A stretch of DNA of 64,000 nucleotides from assembly GCA_023634235.1 (NCBI GenBank), contig JAMKCF010000020.1, positions 9,114,001 through 9,178,000 on the forward strand, written 5' to 3'. The notes beneath the pieces are model-generated. The model worked only from the letters and a program-made list of their open reading frames with translations, did not search any database and was not told the origin of the DNA. A program made the position numbers and the translations under genes. Source of the DNA: Pisaster brevispinus. Its lineage: Eukaryota; Echinodermata; Asteroidea; Forcipulatida; Asteriidae. How positions within the stretch are numbered: the first letter of the stretch is position 1; every line of letters starts with the position of its first letter. Shown here one piece after another: positions 33,022 to 42,490 of this stretch.

Positions 33022-35501
33022 CTATGTAGGAATTATTTCTGGTTTTGAATAACCAAATAGTTCGTAATCTGCCCTGTAAAGATCCCAGAGTTGCGTCAGC
33101 TGCTTCTTGTCCAGTTTGGAGAAGTATTTTTCGAAAGTGCCTTTGTCTGAGCTGTTTGTCGGGCGGCTGCTTGCCGAAGAGAGATACTGTACATGACTTG
33201 GCGCTTTCAGCATGTTGAGAACGTATTTTGCGTCGGAATTAACAGTTTCTAGGTTACCGATGACGTCATAGTCGATGCTGCACGGGGAGCAGATTTTATG
33301 CATCTGCTTCCAGTGATCGCTGAAGTAGGTATCTTTTTCGACCTTACTTCGTTCTGTGGGATGCGTCAGGTAGTCCACAAACTCTGTCCAGGTTGCATTC
33401 TCGCCAGTCTGTAAAGCAGCTTTGGAAGCCTCCTTTCTGAATTTCTTAACGATTTGTTTCGCGAATACGTGGAATTTCTTGTTGCCGCGGTAGTAGGCCA
33501 AGTCTTCAAATTTGTTGCGGTACACAGACAAGGTACGCTTTAGTGGCTCTCGAACAAAAAAGAACTTGCGGTAGTTTTCCAGTCGATACTGTTGTTGTCC
33601 GGGAGTGTACGAGTTAAAGAACCTCATATTGGCCTTCAGGTGAACCTCTTCTGAGGTGAGTCCTTCTACCGTGTCTTTCTGCCCGTTGAGTACCATCAGG
33701 ATCCGCTTCCAGTTGCTGCATCCTACCTTAGGCACAAAGCAGTACATAACTTTATATTTGTCCACGACGTAGATATGTCTCGTTGTGTACACAGGAGGAC
33801 CACTCAGGGAAGTCAGTCCACGGCGCTTACAGGTTTCCCGTAAGATGGCTTTTCTCTTGGATTGCACGGCCTCCTGGGTTTGGGTAAAATCCATCAGCGA
33901 GGAGTTGGTCTTCGGTTCTTCCACAGGTTTTGCCTCCTCCTGAGAAAAATACAAGTTATGGTTAAAGATGTATTCTGATCCCATACAGCAACATTTGCCA
34001 CCTTAACTCCAACTTGCCTTGGATGCTTTTAAGTTTTATGCTTCATTTTTTAAGACTTACACCTAATAGTTAAACGAATATCAACAAAATAATATTTTCT
34101 TGGAGGAAAGCAAAATGGTACAAAAATTTGTTTTCAAACCTTTCCAAACTGGCGTTTTTTTAAAGAAATCAAACGACATCACTTGTCGATCTGGGGGAAC
34201 CTCAACTGGCTTGTCGTACATTATTACAAACGAAAAAGGATTTATACCTGTTTTTCGGCGGGCACATGTACTGGATTCGGCTTATTTTTGACATCTCCCT
34301 TTTGAAAGGGAAGGTTCGGCGACTCCATTAGATCTAATCAATTAAAACGGATGAAAAAAATTAGAGCGATATTTTTAAACAATAAAGTAAAGTATAAATG
34401 TAGGGTCAGAATTGACCAGGGGTCGATTTCACAAAGATAGTCCTAACTTAGGACTAGTCATAGGAGTTATTAAAAACTTAAGGCTTGTCCTAAGTTAGGA
34501 CGAGTAACTCGTCCTAACTTGAGATAAGACTAGTCTTAACTCTTTGTGAAATCCACCCCTGGACTCTGGATCCACCCCTGGACTCTGGGTCCAGTGGGAC
34601 CTGACCCATTGCTGGGTAACTACAACCGGGAATCTGTGTGTCAAAGACCCAGAAATCAGTCAAACTTACGCAGAATTCTGAGAAAATATTGCTTAATATA
34701 TTTCTGTTAAGCAAAACTAAGCAGGATACCAGTTACATTTTGTACAGGATAAATATTAATTTAGCTGGTAACCTTATTCTGGTAATCATAATTTGTTTGT
34801 GCTTAGCAACTTGTTATGCTTAAGCAGCTATGAAACTGGGCCCTGGTGTACCCGACCAACTATATAGAGCAAGGGTTTATAAACCCAGAGCTGTGTATTG
34901 AGAGAGTTGGGACATAGAGGGACCATCAGTTTTCTTCGGTCACGTGGTTGCAGGACGTCATTTTCGGTCAAAATGCAGCACAACCCAAGGGGCAGACTGG
35001 TCTGGCACCCTGTATTCGCCAATGCGGGTTTTTTTTACACAAAATTGCTTCTAATCGGAAGTTGTCGCAACTCTCTCAACTGGGCCAAGTCTCTGAAAGT
35101 TTCGTGAAATTCGTGCGGCACGTCTTAGCTAAAATAAAAGGCATTTTATTATTTGTTGTGAATTTTGTGTACGTTAAATAGGTTTATTTTTAAAGGGCAA
35201 TCGAAACAAGCGACGGTATTAAGTTGACCCTTAGGTCTATTCCCTCGACTTTGATAGCATTTCAGACGGAACGTATTTCCCTGAAGGACTGGTATATAAC
35301 AGTGGTGTTGTATGATTCTGTAGTCAATGAGCTCTCAGATTCAACGTATATGTTTTTTGTTTCTTTCCGTAAATACTGTCTTTGTCACGAATCACCTTTT
35401 GTGGGCCGGTAATAGCCGATGGCAATCTGGACGAGGATGAAGGATAGAAGGAATATGCAGGCCGTCGTAGATATACGGCGGCATTGTCTTGAGAATCTCA
35501 T
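33022..35501 (-). CDS. Carbohydrate sulfotransferase (CHST8-14 type), three exons
   Basis: Exons on the minus strand: 35501-35396, 34333-34248 and 33939-33022 (phases 1 and 0, GT-AG), giving 369 residues. Exon 1 encodes a short arginine-rich cytosolic tail and a signal anchor at about residues 12-30 (TTACIFLLSFILVQIAIGYY). Exon 2 is a short stem. The last exon holds the whole catalytic domain: CFVPKVGCSNWKRILMVL (5'-phosphosulfate site), FFVREPLKRTLSVYRNKF (3'-phosphate site), CSPCSIDYDVIGNLETV and YELFGYSKPE. N-glycosylation sequons NAT and NSS fall where the paralogue has NIT and NSS. I chose the ATG at 35501 because it gives the basic-plus-anchor start. Another ATG ten bases upstream (35511) is out of frame and could act as an overlapping upstream start. 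Unlike the gene at 21556-25043, there is no intron after VPK. Likely Golgi, PAPS-dependent; acceptor unknown. Confidence 0.9.
34403..34670. mobile_element. Partial copy of the GGGTCAGAATTGACC MITE family, interrupted
   Basis: It begins GGGTCAGAATTGACC and resumes after the nested insertion with CTCTGGGTCCAGTGGGACCT, GACCCATTG and AAAGACCCAGAAATCAGTCA, as in 363-586. It lies in intron 1 of the sulfotransferase gene. Confidence 0.55.
34416..34562. mobile_element. MITE with CCAGGGGTCGATTTCACAAAG ends, nested
   Basis: Left CCAGGGGTCGATTTCACAAA and right TTTGTGAAATCCACCCCTGG are inverted ends. The interior is built of TAGTCCTAACTTAGGACTAG and its variants, so the whole folds on itself. It interrupts the older MITE 34403-34670. 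Confidence 0.8.
34674..34843. mobile_element. AATTTCATAGAGCTGCTTAAGC-family MITE, left end missing
   Basis: ATATTGCTTAATATATTTCT, CAGGATACCAGTTACATTTT, ACCTTATTCTGGTAATCATA and GCTTAAGCAGCTATGAAACT then GGGCCC follow the family order. Confidence 0.7.
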
Positions 35502-36597
35502 GTTGGAGCATCTGGTGGTTTCAATCTGAAATAATAAACAGGGAGGTCACGGTTAGGGGAAACAGTTGTGGTCAGTCAATGGTGAGTGGAATTGTGTGTG
35601 TTACATTTTAATTTACTCGAGCCATGGAGGTAGAGATTCCATACTTGAACATTGAATATAATGACCTCACTTGTGACATCATGTGTTGACAAATTTGTGA
35701 CATAACGCATTTTGTGCAGATTTAATATATATATATATACAGTATAGTAATACTGCTATGGGCAGTAGAATCGATATTATGATTCGTATTTTACTTTTAG
35801 AATACAACGCATTTAAACTTGCATCATCTGCAAAGGTTTTTAGACCAGAGTTTTAAACTGGTTTAATTGATAAAACAGTTACATTAGGGATAAATAAGAA
35901 ACAGTGTTATTTGATTGTAGCCATCACCCCTTGCTCTATGCATCACCCATGTGTGATAAGAGCTATACACTCAGTCAGGTAGTGAATTTGTGTGTGCAGG
36001 TAGTGAACTTCACAATCACAGAGCTTTCAGACTGACATTTATGGTAGGAGCATAGATTTGTTTAGGTCATTTTTATAAAACAATGTCACTCTTTTCTAAA
36101 GTGTAGGTGTTAAATAATCTGTACTTACAACCATTGTAAATATGACAATCCACACATTAACTGGACCTCCAGGTCTGCTTGCGTCACTGCATCATGTACA
36201 GTACAAGGGGCAGACTTCCGTATACGTTGCACGCAAGTATAGACCTGATAGCAGTGCTGTTATGGTTTATTGCAAAAGAGAACTTACCTGCTCATCCAAG
36301 CATCAGCAGAAATGGCCTCCACTAATAATACGCAATATACAAAGTAAGGCCTACACAATATTGTGCTAGTACTGGTTTGCGCACGTTGACTTTGTGTAGG
36401 TGTTTTAGTGCCGCCATTGTCTGCGTAGTTGGCCACTCAGAAAGAACATATAGTTTGTGGTCACACCACAGCTCTAAATCTCCGGTCTCATCTGTTTTGT
36501 TCCTTGAAATGTTAAAACAAATTACAGCGGACTGGGGGTACTGCAAGTATGCCAAATTATTAGTTTGGTGAGTAGTATTTCCCATTCTTTATTGCTA

Positions 36598-36880
36598 TTA
36601 ATTGATTGATTGATTGATTGATGATTGATTGATTGATTGATTGATTAATTGCTTGATTGTTTGTTTGTTTGTTGGGGTGTTGGGGTGTTTGTTTGTTTGT
36701 TTGTTTCTTGGGGTGTGTGTTTGTTTGTTTGTTTATTTGATTGATTTATTTATTTACTGATTGATTTATTGGTAATTTATCTATGTATTTATGTATTTAT
36801 TTTATTTATTTATTTATTTATTTTGTTAATTTCTGATTATTTGTTTATTTACTGATTGATGTATTTATTTATTTTCTTTT
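36598..36880. repeat. Complex microsatellite (TTGA, GTTT and TTTA units)
   Basis: Successive tracts of (ATTG)n, (TTTG)n with GGGGTG interruptions, and (TTTA)n over about 280 bases. It is the longest simple repeat in the window. Confidence 0.9.
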
Positions 36881-37391
36881 TTGAGCATTTAAAATGTATA
36901 TAGCCCTTTTACATTCCTTGCGAGGTTCCCGCAAACATTGAGAAATGTTGTCATGGGTCCAAAATGTACTTTTTAAAAATAGTAAAACTGGCAGTTTTAA
37001 TAGGTTCATTACAATTTTTAAAAAAGATTTCCGGAAAATCCTTGGAGATTTTATCTAAGTTAACTCTGTGTTATTTGTGCCACCAGAATGTTGCCCTAAT
37101 TGCTTAAGGTTGTGAATACTGCTCGTAAATCGTGCCCGATGTGTGGCAGAGGGTCCCCCACCCAAATGTTCCCATACTTTAACACACTCTTTTCCTCTTG
37201 TACACTAGTACCCCACCCCCCCCCAAAAAAAAAGAGTCTAAAGAATTCCTGATATTAAGTTCCCCAAAACACAATAATGACACAAAGCCTTCTGCACCGG
37301 TCAGTCATTTGCGAGTTGGGGACAGCAGTGATTAGAAGCATTATATAACTCTATATTGTCCAGTAATGTAATGACACTTTCATCCAAACAG

Positions 37392-37594
37392 ATCAGAAAT
37401 ACAATACAAAATTGAAGCATGAAGTCGAGGCTCTACACTCTCGTGGTGGATCCGTGCAAAGAGTGAACAGGAAGGTGGGTACACCTAGCCCATGTCGGAC
37501 TCCTCCGTTGCGTTCACATGCCACATATCGAGCACCAAAGACCGCTCGACGTGTGTCTCCGTTTGGTTGCAACTCTTTGGCAGAAGAACTTTAA
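37392..37594 (+). CDS. Possible terminal exon of an unidentified gene
   Basis: After an acceptor-like TTTCATCCAAACAG (ending 37391), an open frame of 66 codons runs to TAA at 37592-37594. It is more GC-rich and more protein-like than its surroundings: a charged, helical start (QKYNTKLKHEVEALHSRGG), then a basic Pro/Ser/Thr-rich tail (VGTPSPCRTPPLRSHATYR and RRVSPFGCNSLAEEL) with several SP/TP sites. That is the usual look of a coiled-coil protein's C-terminus. I found no partner exons upstream in 35502-37391, so it may be the last exon of a gene with a long intron, a decayed copy, or chance. I do not recognise the protein. Confidence 0.4.
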
Positions 37595-38827
37595 AAATGC
37601 ACGAGCAGGTCGAGTTTGTCAGTGGAGGAACAGCACAGCTACGAAACTGTTATAGTTAATAGATGCAGAGGTGTATTGGAGGTTACTAGTGCATCGGCAA
37701 ATCAAGTGAGTACTTTACACCTTTCGGGGGGGGTATAGTCTTAATTTTGTAAAGCATACAACAAAAAACGGCAAATATCAAGTATTTCTTGGTGCGGTCA
37801 AGATGCAAGGTTCAAACGACTGATAGACCACATCAGCGTTTTCAACTGAAGTATATATAATTATTTTGTTTTATTGCGAAGTGGAGTATGTTGCACATTA
37901 AGTGTGCTCTTTATTAAAAACTCCGTACACCATCCAATAAAACAAAACATCAGGTTACTATTAATTTGTATTATTGTTATTACTCGATTCTCGTTTTTAT
38001 TTGTAACGGGCTATTTGCGTGCAACAAATTAAAAAAACCCAAAGTAACACACATAAAAGTCAAAAGACAAGTACACGTTCATGCATAATTGGATGCTTTA
38101 TCTGTTTTACATGGAACTGTGATTAGCATACCAGATACAGTGACATCAGCTGGCCCTTCAGGGTTTCATAGTCGTGCTTGTTATTCATTCGAACAATTTT
38201 GGTAGACTAATTTAAAACACACCCCATGTGCAACAAACAGACAGTAACTATACAGTGATTGAACTGGCAGCTGGGTGCCAAATTAGCGTAAAATTCATAT
38301 GTAACTATTGTTGTTTTTGTCGCAAAATGCGCCGTTTGGAATCAATCGTAAATTAAACACTGCAGTGATTTGAGACAGCACCATACTGTTTGTCTATAGT
38401 ATTGATTTTGTACAGAGACTACCCCGTACGGTGACATTTTCTGACGCCAATATTTCTAGGGAAATATCTGTAAAATTAGGCCTACTGACAATAATGTTCA
38501 CAGTGCACGGGTATGATATACTTGGCAAGTGCCTGTATTTTTTTTTAATGAAACTGTCAATACTAAAAATTAGTAACGAGAATAATAATGAGAAAATAGA
38601 ATTAGATGTTGCAAACTACTTACCAACCCAAAGGACCCACGGTGTAAATGCAAAAAAAAAAAAAAACCCAACAATTTCGGCCCGACGTTTCGACCAAAGG
38701 AAAAGGAGAAGGCAAATAATGGGCTTTTCCAACCATCCATGATCATAATTAATGACCAACATGTTCAGGCACAGCAGCTCCGTGTTCATTTAATTTATTA
38801 CACATGGTCGCCGAATGTCCAACTCAA
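37595..38827. other. Non-coding region
   Basis: No gene that I can support. A GGCCCGACGTTTCGACC segment at about 38680-38696, after an A-run, resembles the CGACGTTTCG half of the hammerhead-like repeats at 5018 and 53910. Confidence 0.4.
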
Positions 38828-38987
38828 GGGCCCTGAGTTCGATTTCATAAAGCGCTAAGGTTTATCTCAAGATGAGTTGTCAGTATTGCCGTAGTGATTT
38901 GTATTGTGATATCACACTTTGCTTAGAAATCAAGATAGCATTGATACACAGTTAAGATCAATCTTACCTCTTCGTGAAATCGGCCCT
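38828..38987. mobile_element. Small MITE with GGGCCCTGAGTTCGATTTCA ends
   Basis: Left GATTTCATAAAGCGCTAAGG and right CTTCGTGAAATCGGCCC are imperfect inverted ends. Just beyond, CTCACCGGTAAAGCACCGGT is a short tandem duplication. Confidence 0.5.
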
Positions 38988-39267
38988 AGCGAGACCACTC
39001 ACCGGTAAAGCACCGGTAAAGCACTCACCGGTTCAACCCTATGAACAAAGTCGACGGGTGTGTGCTTAATGGGTTTTGCACTGCAAAAGGTATTCACTAA
39101 CGTAATCAAACTTTACAAAACCTGGTGAGATTCGGTATACAATCATTGAAATAAATCAAACTATTGTTGAATGGTCATTAACTATGATCCTGGATGGTTG
39201 GTAACCCCATAAATCACATTATTAAAATTTGTAGCATTTGGTATTATTGTTTGCCTTCTCTTCATCA

Positions 39268-39462
39268 GGTCCAATTTCATAGAGCTGCTTAAGCAGCAAC
39301 ATATGCTTAACAATTTCCTGCTAAGCAGAAATGAGCAGGATACCAGTGACAAATCGTACATGTGACATGGTATTTTGGCTGGTAACCTATAAATATGGTA
39401 AGCAACATTTTATTGTGCTTAGCAAATTTTTGTGCTTAAGCAGCTCTATGAAATTGGGCCCA
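39268..39462. mobile_element. AATTTCATAGAGCTGCTTAAGC-family MITE, complete copy
   Basis: Left GGTCCAATTTCATAGAGCTG then CTTAAGCAG; right CTTAAGCAGCTCTATGAAAT then TGGGCCC: nearly perfect inverted ends. It contains TGAGCAGGATACCAGTGAC and GTGCTTAGCAAATTTTTGTG. This is the best reference copy of the family in the window. Confidence 0.85.
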
Positions 39463-39775
39463 GGTCATTAACTATTTTGTTATATAATAATAATGAGAGG
39501 CACTTAAAACGCGCCGGTATCCGCATTTAATAACGTCCATGGCGTTTGAACCTCATTACCCCGGTCAGGCGGTCGCTGCCGTTTATTTCATTCCTTAAAT
39601 CATCCTAGCTCTCTAGTGAGTCCGGTGTACAGCCTGTGCTACCAAAAGCGCATCAAGCTAAATCAATCAGAAGAGCCATCTTTGCCCTCACAGATACCCA
39701 TTTAATCCCAGGTGAAGATACGTAGAAGTTTAGTGTCTTGCTCAAGGGCTCAAGTGTAAATACCAGGGCCCAATT

Positions 39776-39961
39776 CCATAAAGCCATCAAGCAGAATACA
39801 CAACTTAGAAAATTTCTTTGCTAAGCAAAAAATGAGTTGGGAACCAGTGAGAACAATGTAAACTTTATGAAGTTTTGGCCGGGTTATCTTGCTTCAAATA
39901 AGCAAAATTTTTCTGTGCTTAGCAAGTTTTGGGGGCTCATAGACTTTATAAAATTGGGCCC
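39776..39961. mobile_element. AATTTCATAGAGCTGCTTAAGC-family MITE, diverged copy
   Basis: GGGCCCAATTCCATAAAGCC at left, CTTTATAAAATTGGGCCC at right, with TTGCTAAGCAAAAAATGAG inside. Confidence 0.75.
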
Positions 39962-39970
39962 TGAGGCTGT

Positions 39971-40160
39971 GCCCAATTTGTAGAGCTGCTTAAGCAGAAA
40001 ATATTGCTTAACAATTTTCTGCTAAGCAAAAATGAGCAGGATACCAGTCATAAATTGTACTTGTGGTATGCTAGTTTTGCTGGTAACCTCATTCTGGTAA
40101 GCATAATTTCGTCGTGCTTGGCTACTTTTTGTGCTCAAGCAGCTCTATTAAATTGCTCCC
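39971..40160. mobile_element. AATTTCATAGAGCTGCTTAAGC-family MITE
   Basis: GCCCAATTTGTAGAGCTGCT then TAAGCAG at left; CAAGCAGCTCTATTAAATTG at right. It is followed at once by a minus-strand tRNA-like SINE head. Confidence 0.75.
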
Positions 40161-40258
40161 TGTATTCGAACCCTCACCCTGACGACTTAGAACCACTAGA
40201 ATTTGGGCCCAGTGCACTAAGACTGCTCAGCCATGACACTCCAAATCACGACGCATGA
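40161..40258 (-). mobile_element. tRNA-like SINE head
   Basis: On the minus strand, GTGTCATGGCTGAGCAGTCT (A-box-like), then TAGTGCACTGGGCCCAAATT and GAGGGTTCGAATAC (B-box-like). It is cut at the B-box and joined to MITE sequence, as at 16845. Confidence 0.6.
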
Positions 40259-40324
40259 TAGGAACCAGACTAGTTTTCACACTTGCCTCAGTTTGATCAT
40301 TTATTGTATATTTTTATGAAGCCT

Positions 40325-40517
40325 GGGTCCAATTTCACTAAGCCTGTATTAATACTAAATTATTGCTTAGCGCAGTAAAGAAACTTGTTTTGCTGAAATA
40401 AATCACCAGCCAAATTATCATAAAGCTTAGGCCGTTGCGGCTGGTACGAAACTAATTTGGTTTGCTTAGCAAATAAATGTTTAAGCAGTATTGTCAGCTT
40501 TATGAAACTAGGGGCCC
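40325..40517. mobile_element. AATTTCATAGAGCTGCTTAAGC-family MITE, diverged copy
   Basis: GGGTCCAATTTCACTAAGCC at left and AGCTTTATGAAACTAGGGGC then CC at right. The interior has TATTGCTTAGCGCAG and TTTGCTTAGCAAATAAATG. Confidence 0.65.
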
Positions 40518-40919
40518 TGCACTCTTTAAAAGTATTTTAGCAGTGGCTAGCTAATTTTAAAGAAGGCTAATAATAAAAGTAGGCTACATGTACAATTAAT
40601 CGTGACAAGTATTTTTTAAATTATAATAAAAACAAACGATATATCAACCTTGCGACTGGTAAGCTAGGGACCGTAACACCCATCCCGTAGTATCCAGCAC
40701 TGACAGTTTGCACATCATTGTCATTATTATTCAGTAAAACATACAAACTGAAAATTAATCAGTTGAGATTACTACTCACTGAAAGATATATTGTTGCTAA
40801 CATGTATACTATTTATTTAAATATTTCACAAGCTATTAAACGAGCTTACACATATCAACAGATTGACAATTAAATTTAGTACTCTGTTTAATACATTTAG
40901 TCCAAGGCAGATTCCTGTG

Positions 40920-41041
40920 CTGCGGCCGAGACAGAGACCTACGCTGTGGTCAAGAAAAGAGACCTATGATGTGGCCGAAACAAAGACCCTATGCTATGGT
41001 CAAGAAAGAGACCTATTCTGTGGGCGAGACAGAAACCAGGA
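40920..41041 (+). repeat. Minisatellite of about 24-bp units in alternating types
   Basis: Five units alternate between one type with GGCCGAGACAGAGACCTA and another with GGTCAAGAAAGAGACCTA. The true period is therefore a dimer of about 49 bp. Confidence 0.75.
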
Positions 41042-42198
41042 GCAGGAGCAGGCAGTTTAAAAAGGTATAGTACACTAATTGCTTTTTTGGAAAAGTACTG
41101 ACATTTCTATCCTCATGTCTTTGGACTGTGATTAATTTCCATCGCGATAGACGGTTATGGCATCCAACAGAAAGCTCCAATTTAGTTGCTTATTGTTTTG
41201 ACAGGGCATCTTGCACGTTGTACCTCTTATTTCAGTGTAGCAAATCGAAATAAGAGCTAACATTTTTTATTGGAAGACAATTTTCTTACTCGGATAGAAG
41301 TACAGTGTTTCACAGTGGTGCTGGTTTCAGTTTTGCGAACAGTTCAAGCTCTCAGATGGTCAACTATGTTTCGGACTATTAAGGTCCGCGGGAGACAGAA
41401 ACCAAGTCAGAAAAATTTATCTTAAATCACCTACCTACAACATACAAAGAAATTAATATTTAAACATATCGAGTCGTTATTAGATTTTAACAAACATAAT
41501 CACAGATGCCATTTTAGTTGAACCTTGTTTAAGTACCACTTAAGACTGCTCAACAACTTTAAACTTTATAGAAAATTTATCAGGATATTATTTGAAATTC
41601 CATTAACAAAAAAACAAAGAAATGTTTCCCGTAACCATCACCTTAACAAAAGTATTAATCTTTTATCCAAAACAATAGCGCACAACTCCCTGAACTTTGC
41701 CTACAATATGGAGACATTTTACTCGGTAGACCCTTTTCAGATGACGTCACTATTTTATCCCTTTTCGTGCCGGAGTACTTTCACGCGCACGTGACGCGCG
41801 TCATCACCTTCTAGAACAGCACGAACACGTGCTAAGAAATAACTGGGCCTAATTTTATGGCTGTGCTTACCGCCGAATTTCTGCGCTTACGATCACCATT
41901 CTCCGCTTACTGCGCAAGCGCCGAATTTCTGCGTTAGGTGTGTAAGCTAAGAATGCCAAGTAACCGCGAATACGCACGCGCACAAGAAATAATTCACAGC
42001 TAGCCCGTGAAATACGCTTGACGTTAGCGCGGGATTCCCTGCTTTCGTAAGCGCCGAGATCAGTGTAAGAAACACAACTTGTTGTACGTCGTAAAAGTCC
42101 AATGACCGACCTCCCGTGTTGTTCAGAAATGTGACGTCAGTGAAAAGGTTGTATCGAGTAAAAATTGTTGACCCTATCCTTCTTACTAACAATTCATT
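41042..42198. other. Non-coding region downstream of the peroxidase gene
   Basis: No gene. A GGGCCTAATTTTATGGCTGT start at about 41845, with repeated GCCGAATTTCTGCG units to about 42060, looks like another decayed MITE. Several TGACGTCA octamers occur (near 41741 and 42131). Confidence 0.4.
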
Positions 42199-42204
42199 TT
42201 TATT
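42199..42204 (-). terminator. Possible polyadenylation signal (AATAAA)
   Basis: TTTATT on the plus strand is AATAAA on the minus strand, about 290 bases after the stop codon of the DyP peroxidase gene. Positional argument only. Confidence 0.3.
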
Positions 42205-42490
42205 ATCCTAGAACTACCGCCAGAACCTCTTCATAACAAACTATAATGACTTTACTCTGGAACTAATTTGGCTACTGAGTTTAGATGGACTCTATTGACT
42301 TAACACCTGACGTCATCACTCTTGGTTACGCCATTTTGGGAATCATATTTCTACATTAAAGGCCATACACCATGCAGACCATGGACAGACAGTAACGCAT
42401 ATGCCGACAACGCCAGTGCAAGGGGACTGTACTTGTTATGATATAAAATAAACTACAGTATTGGCCAGAACGATTACGTCCTCTTGTAGC

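Noticed and set aside
34828..35107. Open frames on both strands between sulfotransferase exons 1 and 2
   Set aside because: They do not give phase-compatible exons; the 34248-34333 exon joins both neighbours in the correct phase without them.
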